This document shows positions 1 to 12,500 of a DNA stretch of 64,000 nt, one piece after another. Source of the DNA: Echinarachnius parma (Eukaryota > Echinodermata > Echinoidea > Clypeasteroida > Echinarachniidae); contig JBAMJV010000832.1 in the NCBI GenBank assembly GCA_037951105.1, positions 62,001 through 126,000 of the forward strand, in the 5' to 3' direction. Numbering within the stretch: position 1 is the first letter of the stretch; each line of letters starts with the position of its first letter. The notes beneath the pieces were generated by a model. That model saw only the letters and a program-made list of their open reading frames with translations, made no database searches and was not told the origin of the DNA. The position numbers and the translations under genes were made by a program.

Positions 1-487
1 GGAAATCACACATTATAATATATATTTACTTCTAATAAAACTGGCATTTTATTCAAGTTAAGGAACATTGTCCTATTCCAGTTCTACATACCCTCTTTGG
101 AACTTTAATTTCATCTAAGACATGTATTACGTTTATACGTATATCTTTATTTATCAAATGAAATAGGTTACAATAACCCAGGTTCATGAAAAATATTGCA
201 AAAGCCTTTGAATATTGTATCAATGGCAGGGTTCATATAAAAACAAACATAGAACGTGAAAATACTAAGTAAACATTTACACATATACAATACATACCAT
301 CTGAAGCGTATTATTGACACCTATTTATGAAAGAGGTGTCTGTTTCATAATTAAAATTAAAATTAAGCTTCAGTATTTCAGTGCATAATACATGTATAGC
401 AACACACCGTGAAAAAGGGCTGTTGATTATAAAAGGGCAAAATGTTGGCAAATTATATACATAATAATATGTTTATTGCGTCACATA

Positions 488-1070
488 CATTAAAGTGATC
501 CATGTAAAGTGTCAGATATTGCACAAAATTACATTTGAGACTTCAATCCTGTATCAATATCATTGTAAAATACAATTAGAAGATTTGTGAAAGTTTGAAA
601 GAAAACGTCCACTGTTTAACTAGTGAAAAAAATTGAGTTCATATTTTATCACCGAATACTGATGGCCTGCCGTAGATTTGTTGCAGTAATAATCGTCCGT
701 TTGACGAATTCCGCACACGTGTATACAGCCGGTACAGAATTTGCGCGCGCTCAGCCCAACGACTCGCCGCGGCGAGTTGTTGGGCTGCCGAAGATTTCGG
801 CTACTCCGCAGGCCAGAGTTCGTTATCGCGTGGCGAACCGCCGGCCGCGGCCGGGCGTGTTCAACTACGACAATTGTACGTTTATCCAAAAGCGTTAGCT
901 AACGCTTTTGAAATAATGATTTTCAATGATAATTATCTTCATACTGAAGGGACATTTGAACAAATCTAACCCTATTGTATTCTTTTCTTACCATAAGATA
1001 AACAACACGGCAGAAGAGAACTGAGTAAGCTCCAAGTAGAGTTAGACACTTTACATGGATGTCTTTAAAG
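488..1070. mobile_element. MITE-like inverted-repeat element with a GC-rich core
   Basis: The left end TTAAAGTGATCCATGTAAAG is matched in inverted orientation by CTTTACATGGATGTCTTTAA at the right end. The interior from about 690 to 880 is strikingly GC-rich in an AT-rich setting and contains a nearly perfect 34-base palindrome at 753-786 centred on GCCG/CGGC. Both strands carry a short open frame across the core, which looks like a by-product of the palindrome and not a gene. A related end pair occurs near 51793 and 52194. Confidence 0.6.
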
Positions 1071-1363
1071 TAACATTATTTAAATTTAGCACAAGCGAAT
1101 TATGGATTATGTGCCGGTTATACAATTGTTAGAAATTATAATAATTTATAAATTAATTAATAATCTATGGAGTTGGACTACAGCTGGACTGTCCCTTAAA
1201 TAACATATTCATATTCATACATAACTTATTACATCAATTATTCAATATTTTATAACGTTCAGTCTTATTAAAATTCAATTTGATACGGAAGTGTCGATTA
1301 AAATTAAACAATAACACACTAAGTAATTATACTTTGGTTATAATATTATATATTTTGTATTAA

Positions 1364-1930
1364 AGGGATAGTTGAGTTCAGGTAGAGAGAGTACAGTTTT
1401 AATCAAACTGAATTTTAGTAACCAAAACCTGCACCATCACATTGCAAACTAATAGTTATAACTCCACCATGCTCAAAAGGAAGAAGGAAATTACAAACGA
1501 CTAAGTACAAAGCCTGTTATCATTCAAAAAGAGGTGTTTAAACTAAAGAGGGCGCTTTCAAAAAACGCATTTGTTTAAACCATTTTAGATAAAATATTGT
1601 GCATGTGATGTTTTGTTGAAATAATGATTAGATAGAGAGATAATCAACAACTATCTAAAAACCTCTTTTGAACATTTTTGTAAAGAGGAAGCATTTTAAA
1701 AACGAATTTTAACGGCTGGTTCAAAATTATCGAATACTTGTGGGGCCCCACATTTATTATAAATGGTTATGTTTATGGATATTTCAGCCGTTTCTGTACC
1801 GATTTTGATCAAATAAAGTTTATTCTGCCATTTAAATTGTAAGCTCTTTCAAATTGGACACTCAGTTTTTCATTATCTCACGAAAAAATTATTTGTGTAG
1901 CGCCCTCTCTACCAAAACTCAACTATCCCT
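1364..1930. mobile_element. MITE with AGGGATAGTTGAGTT termini
   Basis: The element starts AGGGATAGTTGAGTT and ends with the inverted AACTCAACTATCCCT. The left flank is TTAA-like (ATTAA). Diverged copies of the same family lie at about 26540-26936 and, inverted, at about 42320-42800, which shows it is an interspersed repeat. The interior is non-coding. Confidence 0.7.
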
Positions 1931-2279
1931 CTACAAAATGTGAAATTCCAATATTTAAATTACATTAATCTTAAAGTGGTTCCTCTAGCGTGGGGGAATA
2001 GTGCATTATTTTTACTTGATACACTTGTTGATTCGCACAAACTAGCTATGGGAATTGTTAATAAAAGGTTTTGCAACGCTCACACAACGGAGTTATTTTA
2101 TTCAAATAAATGATTGAAATATATCTTTATGCTATTCGTATATTTATGTATAAATTGTCCAATAATGAACTTCCTATTCACTTTTATGACAATATTTGTA
2201 AAACTAGAAATATCACTGAATGTGATTAATTCCCCCGCAGTACTGGTTTGTGAAAAAAATAAAACTCAGTATTGTATGG

Positions 2280-2765
2280 TGCACTGATATTTTTGGAGCA
2301 AATTTGTGGTTACCATGGCAACGCCTTATCATAAACTATGTATTACACACCATCACCTCAATAACATAAAGTTTACCAAGTTGTATTAGAATAGCTCAAA
2401 AATGCAAAAGTAGTTTGCTCTACATGGTTTTATGTATATAGAAATTCCAATTTTTTGCAAAATTGTGGTAACCATGGCAACGCCTTAACTAAAAGACACA
2501 AACAATATGTCTTGCACACCCTAACCTTAACAACAGTAAGTGTACCAAGTTTCACCCAAATTGCTCAAAAACTGTGAAAGTAGTTCGCACCACAAGATTT
2601 TCCTATTTTTGGTGCAAAATTGTAGTTACCATGGCAACCCCTTATCGTTGCAACATTCACGAAAAATATGTCTTGCACACCCTTACCTCAAGAACATTAA
2701 GTGTAGGCCCTACAACTTTTCATTAACATTTATCAAAAACTGTGGAAGTAGTTCGCTCCACAAAC
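2280..2765 (+). repeat. Tandem repeat of about 158 bp, three copies, each with an X-box
   Basis: Three diverged copies have the order X-box motif, then CACACC...ACC, then AAGT..ACCAAGTT, then AAAAxTGxxAAAGTAGTT. The best conserved block is GTTACCATGGCAAC at 2309-2322 and 2625-2638, and GTAACCATGGCAAC at 2468-2481, giving spacings of 159 and 157 bases. The array runs into a GACC tetranucleotide run (about 2776-2800) and a hairpin-forming TATACCCCC...GGCGGGGTATA block near 2820-2856. Confidence 0.75.
2309..2322. promoter_or_regulatory. RFX X-box-like motif (first of three)
   Basis: GTTACCATGGCAAC fits the imperfect palindrome bound by RFX factors. It recurs at 2468-2481 and 2625-2638 in the tandem repeat, and a shortened form GTTGCTAGGCAAC lies at 3171-3183, about 290 bases upstream of the proposed lipoxygenase start. 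Whether any is functional is inference, because the first three are part of a repeat. Confidence 0.35.
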
Positions 2766-3119
2766 TTTTTGCAACGGACCGACCGACCGACCGACCGCCC
2801 GACCACACGCTGATTCCTATATACCCCCTTTCAAACTTCGTTTGGGCGGGGTATAATGAGTGCTTTTCATACGCACCTCACTTGGTAAAGTTTAATTCCA
2901 TCTGCCAAACACTCGTTTCTGTCAGACTTTATTTGCCCACCAAAAATAATTATTTTCTGGTTCAAAATGTTGGAACAATCTTCAACAAATTACTACAAGC
3001 TCCTCTCTGTTATTGATTAGTGTCAAGAAATTCAGGGTAGTGAAAGTATAGACTACGAGAAATAGTCAGTCTATTTGAAATTATGTGTTAAAATGCGCAC
3101 ACCGTGAACACGACTTTGT

Positions 3120-3466
3120 GTTCAGGGTATTATTGGTCTTTTCGGCAATCCTTCTTGCTTGATAAAGCACGTTGCTAGGCAACAATAATAGCTTTGGGAG
3201 GCAAGCTTATGATTGGCTAACGGAAAGTACCGAACGCGTAATCGGAACGCATAATTAAAGATTCGGGAACCGAATCGTAAGGGAACACTCTGATTGGAGT
3301 ACGGAAAATGCCGAATGAGAGGGTTAGGGCGTGAAACAAGTGGTTTTATCGCGAAGAGTCAGAACTAAAGAGAACGTCGGAGGTATAGGAGGGTCGTTGG
3401 CGGCTGTATAGTGGAAACTATATGTAGTGTGTTATACACTGAGAAAGTTAAATTGCAAGAAACTGC
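3120..3466 (+). promoter_or_regulatory. Putative promoter and 5' UTR of the lipoxygenase
   Basis: This short CpG-containing stretch precedes the proposed first ATG. It has inverted CCAAT boxes (ATTGG) near 3130, 3212 and 3292 and an X-box-like palindrome at 3171-3183. No clear TATA box is seen. An in-frame stop lies just upstream of the ATG at 3467 with no convincing splice acceptor between them, which supports 3467 as the start. Confidence 0.35.
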
Positions 3467-3565
3467 ATGTATAACCGAAGTGTTATAATAAAGATTTTAC
3501 CCTCGATCTCCGGGAAATTGACAGACGCTTTCTCGATTGTTAAATGCTACACATCCAAGACCTGC
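3467..3565 (+). CDS. Lipoxygenase proposed exon 1 (start exon)
   Basis: ATG at 3467 opens a 33-codon frame that stops in phase 0 at a strong donor, TGC|GTAAGT. Its end (AFSIVKCYTSKTC) joins in phase to the next exon and lies where other lipoxygenases have a linker ending in a Lys-Cys pair before the RDxxF motif. The similarity is short, so this exon is less certain than the rest. Confidence 0.5.
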
Positions 3566-6500
3566 GTAAGTAGACTCGTGAAAGTGTGTATATTTCCAGG
3601 TTGCTGTTGTTGGTGTTGCGTGATCGTATGTGTTAGTAATTGTGTTTGTATAAATCGAATGTAGTAAAAATGATGTTTGCTTTTTGTTTCAGGCGACAAG
3701 AATTCATCAGTATTGTCATTTTTTCTAGGATCTTCAGACCGATGTGTGTGGCTACTCAAATTTAATTAAAATGTTATATTTATGATTCGATAGTAGTAGT
3801 AGAATTCGCTTTATGTCTTTTATACAGACGCAGCACCGGGATATGTCATTCCAGGGATCGCCGCAGGTCGACTACGGGCCGAGTTCCGACTTCGCCATCG
3901 CAAGGGACGCGCGCGCCGTTCGTGATGGGTCTAGGAGACTCGCGGAGAGCATGGCTCTTTACCTAGAATGATGGACTTGTTATGTATTATTAATTTACAG
4001 TAGTTTGCTTTTGTTCGTTTGGTATTGTAGTACGTGTGTTTAGTTTGATTTTCGTCTTCAGTTGCTAATCAATTTATTGTACATTTGTCAGTGGTTCATT
4101 ATGAAAGGATTGGCATTATTTTGTTTGTGAATTTTGAAACCGCCAGTATTCTCTTTGTGTTGGCTAACACATTGAACATGTTCGGGTGTAAACGTTAACA
4201 TGATTTAAGCGTTTTTTTGTTTTTGTTTGTTTTTGTTTTTCCTTCAATTTTTATAATTGTTTTTTTTTTTTTTTTTTGTGCGTGTGTTTCTTTTTGTTTT
4301 ATAATAGCAGTGCCGAAAAGAAACGTCACTGACACGGTTACAATGGTGTATTGATACACGTGTGTATTCTTTTTGTTTTTTGTTTTCTGTTTTTTGTTTT
4401 TTGTTTTGCCGATAAGCAACGGCATTTTGGGGGTTTTTCTTTTGTTTTTCTTTTTTTTGTTTTTTTGTTTGTTTTTTTGGTTGGTGTTAACTTGGTAATA
4501 CCAGTTAGAAGCAAAGTAGCTTCATAGTTGTTTCTTTTCTTGTGTGATTGTATCACCTTAACACTGCCTTTATGGAATCGTTGATATAAATTGAAAGTAA
4601 GTTTATTTTGTTATTATTAATAAACGAAAGATTACAATTTATATCTTGGCTTGAATTATCATTTTGTAATGCGTATTTCGCGATCCTCAAATACTTGACA
4701 ATTAGATACTTGATATGACTATACTTTCTGATTACGTAATAACTGTATGTATGTTTTTTCTTTAAAGCCATAGAACAGTGTTGTGAAAATGATGGAAATC
4801 TGTTGGCCAAACATATGGATCAACATGGTTAAAATAGTATGCATGTGGTTTATGTAGTAAAATATGAACATTAATATCGTGATATGCGGACAAATAAAAT
4901 TCCATGCGCCACCGATTAGAGTGGGCAGCGCATTGAGCGGCGCACAACCTCCAGTGTTCAGTCAAAGCAGTTGATCAACCAATTATAAGTTATTATGGAA
5001 ATAAAATTAAAATCAAATCAACTCAAAATTGAAATTTGTTGACGATCTTCGGAAACCGTTCATGTTCAACATAATGTATTTGTGTTGCTGTTGTGTTTCC
5101 TTCTAGTGGAGCATCGAAAGCCAGTTGCTTGTTTTAGTCCTCAAGACGGCGATGATCAAATTGACATCTCCAGGACCGTGGACATGCTTGGAAGAAGTGA
5201 CCAAGATTTTCTCAGACTCGGACACCGGCCATTTCCCGAGGCCAAGCGTGAGTAAAAATCTCCATTCTTCTCGTTTCAAATTTGACGTTGTTGTTGCTGT
5301 TGTTTGTGGTGGTGTTGTTGTTCCTGTTGCTTTTAGTTTTACTATTATTCTTTGTGTATTTTTTTGTTGTTCCTTTTTTATTCTGTTTTCTATGGGAGCT
5401 TAGAACCCTGGGGTGTATTCGGAAGTTAAATTCTATTTTATCTACGTCATATCTTCGTCACTAAAGTATATTTTAGCAAATCGCTATTCCTTAAGTACAG
5501 TGTAATATTTTAGTGACCTAGATATTACATATACATTTTAACTTAAAATCGTTTTCAGAATAAACCCCAGATGTTGAGATAATCAATTTGGCAAGTTCAC
5601 ATCTTCTGAAGATATCCTTAGCAACATTTTGTCATCATCATGGAAACGAGATGACCAATTGACAATATCACGAATGTCGTTATGTCGAAATCTGACAAAA
5701 GAGATGATCATATGACAAAACTCCGGATCTCCTCATGTCAACATAACAGAAAAGACGAGATCCGCAAGATCTCAGAAAAGTAAATTCCTAAAACCATGGC
5801 TGTGCACCCACGTGCTGAAGAGCTGAAGAATGAGAAGAACAAAAAACATACATTACAATCTCTTTGCTAAGATGTCGCCATGACGAAATCCAGGATCTTG
5901 TCTTCTGAATATCTCATTTCTAAAATGTCGCCATGACGAGATCCAGGATCTTTTCGCCTAATAATTGTGTTTTGTTGTTGTTTTTTGTAGTCTTCTTTAT
6001 CCAGGTTAGCCTCTTCAGTGCTCTGTTTGCTGTTCTCCCAGAGGGACCTGCATCTAATATTGCTATGTATAACTCGGCCATTTGATACACTTCCGCACTA
6101 TATTGTGCACTTTCTCCACTCCCTGGGGAGCATTCCAGCAGGTGCTACTTTATAGTGCACTCATTCTTTTGACACCCTTCATGCATGCAGGTTGTCAACA
6201 AGATAAGATGTGGGATCCTGTTATCTGATCATCACTTTTATCATAATGAACAGAACATAGTGACTTAGGGTGTTTAATGACTCTATATGAAATGTTATTT
6301 TACTTCATTGGGTATGCATCAGATTGCACGATTTCAAGTTCAAAATTGCAAAAGTTCCCTAACGTGGGAGGGGGGACAACCCCCTTCATGCATGCAGGTT
6401 GTCAACAAGATAAGATGTGGGATCCTGTTATCTGATCATCACTTTTATCATAATGATTATGTCGAATTTGGTGAGATCCGCATCTTGTCACCTGATCATC

Positions 6501-9500
6501 TCTCTTTTATTAAATGTAGACATGGCGATATCCAGCATCTTATCGTCTGGTGCTCGACGTCCTGTTGTTTGATTGAGGTGTTGTTGGTGGTCATGTTGTT
6601 GCCTCTGTTGTCCCTTCCAGGGCTCCGTATGTAATGAGCAATTTCGAGCTCCTAATAAGTTTGTTTGTAAATATGAAAATACTGAATCGATATGAGATAT
6701 GTGTATTTTAGAGCGCATAATGTCTGGATTCTCTCTCATTTGTTCCTAACAGGGCATGGACAACTGGCGATCCGACAAGGAGTTCGGCTATCTGCGTCTG
6801 GCGGGCTGTAATGCCGCAGTCCAAATCAGGCTCTGCACTCAAATACCAGAAAAGTAAGAGTTAAAGTGCATGAAATTTCTCTTTTCTGCAATAGCAGCGG
6901 TTGATTGAGAAGAATTGTTGATGAAAATTGTGTGACAACGGTCGAGAAAATAAGAGATACATGGCAGTTTTCATTTCATGAATAAACAAGAATCTATGCC
7001 ATAGGCCATACTTGCCTCCGATTTTGATATCATACACGTACGTCTGATGTACTGTGTGTGTACATGGAATGTTACAGCACTGTGTTCTTTTTGTTGTGAG
7101 TAGTGGTGTCTGTGGTTAATAGACCTTTGGTTTTATAAAATATGTATTGTGAGCATTATTCCACACAATTTAACAAAAAGATTTCCATTTCATTGGAGAT
7201 CATTCTTACAGAGACGACCATCCATTTTTGCGATTGGGGGTGGCGGGGAGGGGGCAACATTTTTCGGAATCATCAGTAAAAGAGCTAGAAGCCCTACATA
7301 GCAAGCCTAAAAATTGACGATTGGGGTAGTTTCGTTCTTTTTTTTCAACAGGGACCACTATAGGCAAGGAACAACACGTAATTCTATTTTTTTGGAGCCG
7401 CTGGGTGATATGCCAACCATTTTGCAAAGGGTTTTGTAATTTATCAACAATGCACTTAATTACCACCACATAGATAACCAATATGGCCGATGGTTCCGTA
7501 AGCACCAAACTTCTCGGAGTGCGCCAATTCTATTCTCGTGTACGTTTAGATACAATAAAATCGCTATGGACACTACGTAGTCTTCGTCTACAGACCCATA
7601 AACAAGGTGACGCGTTTTTTTCTCGATTAATATATAATTTGTCTGGAAACCTATAATGTTTTACCTGACGGTGGATTGGACTACTAAATATGTAACCTTT
7701 CATTTATAAAATAGCTGATTTTGTTCTTTCAAGTCGCAAGATTGCAGGATCTCAAAGCCTGAATAGAATACTGTTCAAACTATCATCGTGTCAAACACTT
7801 CATTTTCACAAACATAGCAATGCCAGCCTGGGACGATATGCGTGAGGTTTACATTTTAGCATATTAACATATATAACTTCAATCATTTATCTCCGATCCA
7901 TCCCTTTACCTAGACTCCCCGTGACAGACGAAATGTTGAAACCACTGCTGGAAGACATGTCTGTACACGAGGCAATAGAGAAGAAACGGCTGTTCATGAT
8001 AGACTACGAAATCCTAAAGGATTTGCCCATGGTGGACTCTGCAGTGGTAAGATTAGCAAGAAAATGTTGAATTTATTACAAATTGGCGAAAGTACACAGC
8101 TCATGTACAGCTCATGCCTACTGGAACCAGGTTGGGTATGTACAAAGTCTATGGGGATTTCAGAATTTCGAGGGGAACGGGGTAATCCTTATTTTAATTA
8201 TCAATATAAAGCCACAAACATGATGAAGCAATACATTAAATTGACACATCATAAAGTTGGTATTAGTTTTCCTTTTTGGGAATGATTTATATAAGCAACG
8301 GCTGATCCCAAGACCAATACATACTTGAGGAACCTATGTAATTAAATATTATATTTTGTATTGGTATGATCTACATTTCGTATGTTTTAGTTCGCTTTAG
8401 ATTTTTCTTCGGGTTCGATTTATAAACTGCTTCCTTTGATCCCACCACTAATGTACAATTTAGGATCATGTGAAATAAATTATATATCATAGTTTCAGTC
8501 ACTAAAGTAGACATTGACCAATACTCAACTATATCTTTAAAGAATACTCTTCACCTAGTTATTAAAGGGGTCATTGGCGCCAAATGGTTTCAACTACTGC
8601 CTATTGATTTTGAACATCTATTCTTAGTCAATCATAAATAATCTCCATGAGAAGGGAGAAAATAAAATCAATTCATTCTTCTAATCACTTTATTAAAAGT
8701 GACTTTTAATGCAGAGGACGTTTTTTTTTTCCAGGTCGTAAGACGCTTGAGCTAAAATGTTTTAGGACTGCACTAGCTGCAATTGAAATAATTGTTGTTT
8801 TCCGGTACGTGGCTATGATCAGATAGTTTGATTTCCTTTTGAATAATATGGGTTCTTTTTCTGTTCAACACTTTTTTTTCAGATGCCTGCCCCCATCGGT
8901 CTTTTTTTCGTCAACAAGGACACGAATTTGATGCCAGTAGCCATCCAGCTGTTCCAAGACCCGGGAAAAGATAATCCGGTAATTTTTGTTTAAGTGGTAG
9001 TGTCGCTAAACTATAGATGGTGCTTTTAGAGATCTCATCTGCCTGAGATATCACACGCCACGAGATCCGTTAAAAGTGTAAGCCGCTTTGTAATCACGAT
9101 GCCTGAAAAGGGTACGAGATTAGGGCTGCGGCACACTTTTGAGATAGCAGTACGAAATAATGCGAGTACCGGTCTAGCAATCCGAAGGTCTCAGATTCTA
9201 TTTTCGGTGAAGTCCATTTTTATTTGCTCATTTTCATTTATTAGGTGGGCTGTACATCATACAGACCACCTCATAATTTCGTTAGAATTGCCTTTATTTA
9301 TTTATTTATTTATTAGGTGGGCTGTACATCATACAGACCACCTCATAATTTCGTTAGAATTGCCTTTATTTATTTATTAGGTGGGCTGTACATCATACAG
9401 ACCACCTCATAATTTCGTTAGAATTGCCTTTATTTATTTATTTATTTATTTATTATTATTCTTTATTTTTCTTATTTCCAATCACTTTTTTGTTAGCAAG

Positions 9501-12500
9501 ATAACTTGAAAATGGCTCAATCAAGTGCCTTGAAATTTGGCACACATATATATAGGCATATGGACAAAGCAAAATAAGGTTTTGAACCCTGACCTTGACT
9601 GATGACGTCATCTAGGCGCCATTTTGTAAAATTTTCTGAATATCTTCTCATGATCATATCTTCATAACGAAAAGTTGTTTCTCATTCATATTTATCATGA
9701 TCAAGGTCAATATCCGTCCGGTCAATTTCAGGTCAAAAAACGCGCGCGCATGCGTACGTGCGCGCGTCAGCGCGCGCGCAAAATTTTAAAATGTTCAAAA
9801 TCGTCGCAAATTCATTTTGGATACGTTTTAGGCCATTTTAAGCATTTTACGAAAAAACGCGCACACGCGCATGCGCGCGCGTTTTCGCGCGTACTGGCAT
9901 TTTGCAACATAGAATCGCCGAATTTTCTCTGTTATCATATTTAGCCCATCTTTCCAAGCATTTTGATACCTTGTTCACCTTTTTCTGACTAGTAAAAACG
10001 CAATGAGCTTCCGTTCAAGAAACATGTCCGTGCGCGCGAGCTCTTGTAATACATAGCATATATGGGCAAAAACATGCCTATACAAAATTCATTGTAACTC
10101 TTCAGAATGGATGGGAACTCCCAAGTTTTTTTTCATATTTGGATAGATTATGAGTCGGAGATATGATTTCATGTCTCATTTGACCCTCAATTAACTCATG
10201 GCGTCATCATAATGGCCTCCGAACTCAAAATTTCAATTTGCATATTATGACGTCAGCATATTTTTGGAAAATTTATTGTATCTCTGTAAATATTGATCGA
10301 TTTTCTTCCAAATTTTGATATGTTCTATCTGAGACAATTCTCTACAAATGTGATGATCACGATTTTTCATTTTGACAAAGGCATCATGGCGTATTTTTGC
10401 GATTTAAGGAGGTATGTCATTTTTTCACATTTTGCGTGTATTCTCTATGGGACATGACTTTTTTTCAAAACTGGATTCTACATTCCCGTCTTTCGCGGCC
10501 AATATCTTCTTCGTTTTAGCTTCGTTTACGCTGAACTTCGAGTATGTTGTAGCTGAGACAATAAGCTATCTCAAATGAGCCCTTGATTATGTCTTTAATT
10601 TTAGTTCGACCAGCCCACCTATACTTGTTCTAAACAAGTATTACAATTCTAGTTTATTATTATTAGGTGGGCTGTACATCATACAGACCACCTCATAATT
10701 TCGTTAGAATTGCCTTTATTTATTAGGTGGGCTGTACATCATACAGACCACCTCATAATTTCGTTAGAATTGCCTTTATTAGGTGGGCTGTACATCATAC
10801 AGACCACCTCATAATTTCGTTAGAATTGCCTTTATTTATTATTATTATTTATTTTTCTTATTTCCAATCACTTTTTTGTTAGCAAGATAACTTGAAAATG
10901 GCTCAATCAAGTGCCTTGAAATTTGGCACACATATATATAGGCATATGGACAAAGCAAAATAAGGTTTTGAACCCTGACCTTGACTGATGACGTCATCTA
11001 GGCGCCATTTTGTAAAATTTTCTGAATATCTTCTCATGATCATATCTTCATAACGAAAAGTTGTTTCTCATTCATATTTATCATGATCAAGGTCAATATC
11101 CGTCCGGTCAATTTCAGGTCAAAAAACGCGCGCGCATGCGTACGTGCGCGCGTCAGCGCGCGCGCAAAATTTTAAAATGTTCAAAATCGTCGCAAATTCA
11201 TTTTGGATACGTTTTAGGCCATTTTAAGCATTTTACGAAAAAACGCGCACACGCGCATGCGCGCGCGTTTTCGCGCGTACTGGCATTTTGCAACATAGAA
11301 TCGCCGAATTTTCTCTGTTATCATATTTAGCCCATCTTTCCAAGCATTTTGATACCTTGTTCACCTTTTTCTGACTAGTAAAAACGCAATGAGCTTCCGT
11401 TCAAGAAACATGTCCGTGCGCGCGAGCTCTTGTAATACATAGCATATATGGGCAAAAACATGCCTATACAAAAATCATTGTAACTCTTCAGAATGGATGG
11501 GAACTCCCAAGTTTTTTTCATATTTAGATAGATTATGAGTCGGAGATATGATTTCATGTCTCATTTGACCCTCAATTAACTCATGGCGTCATCATAACGG
11601 CCTTCCAACTCAAAATTTCAATTAGCATATTATGACGTCAGCATATTTTTGGAAAATTGATTGTATCTCTGTAAATGTTGATCGATTTTCTTCCAAATTT
11701 TGATATGTTCTAGCTCAGACAATTTTCTACAAATGTAATCACCACGATTTTTCATTTTGACAAAGGCATCATGGCGTATTTTTGCGATTTAAGGAGGCAT
11801 GTCATTTTTTAACATTTTGCGTGTATTCTCTATGGGACATGACTTTTTTTCAAAACTGGATTCTACATTCCCGTCTTTCGCGACCAATATCTTCTTCGTT
11901 TTAGCTTCGTTTACGCTGAACTTCGAGTATGTTGTAGCTGAGACAATAAGCTATCTCAAATGAGCCCCTGATTATGTCTTTAATTTTAGTTCGACCAGCC
12001 CACCTATACTTGTTCTAAACAAGTATTACAATTCTAGTTATTATTATTATTATTATTCTTTATTTTTCTTATTTCCAATCACTTTTTTGTTAGCAAGATA
12101 ACTTGAAAATGGCTCAATCAAGTGCCTTGAAATTTGGCACACATATATATAGGCATATGGACAAAGCAAAATAAGGTTTTGAACCCTGACCTTGACTGAT
12201 GACGTCATCTAGGCGCCATTTTGTAAAATTTTCTGAATATCTTCTCATGATCATATCTTCATAACGAAAAGTTGTTTCTCATTCATATTTATCATGATCA
12301 AGGTCAATATCCGTCCGGTCAATTTCAGGTCAAAAAACGCGCGCGCATGCGTACGTGCGCGCGTCAGCGCGCGCGCAAAATTTTAAAATGTTCAAAATCG
12401 TCGCAAATTCATTTTGGATACGTTTTAGGCCATTTTAAGCATTTTACGAAAAAACGCGCACACGCGCATGCGCGCGCGTTTTCGCGCGTACTGGCATTTT

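Larger units (their letters stand above)
1..3466. other. Intergenic region upstream of the lipoxygenase
   Basis: No coding exon is recognised here. The stretch is AT-rich and contains the inverted-repeat elements at 488-1070 and 1364-1930, a three-copy tandem repeat at about 2280-2760 and a short CpG-containing stretch at about 3110-3460 that may hold the lipoxygenase promoter. Short open frames at 620-898 and 2540-3016 lie in repeats and resemble no family I know. Confidence 0.6.

Noticed and set aside
623-898. Overlapping open frames of about 90 codons on both strands
   Set aside because: They follow from a GC-rich palindromic core of a MITE and show no family similarity.
5107-5247. Alternative frame of lipoxygenase exon 3 reading EHRKPVACFSPQDGDDQ
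   Set aside because: It looks protein-like but ends in phase 1, while the following exon needs phase 0; the chosen frame also matches the family.
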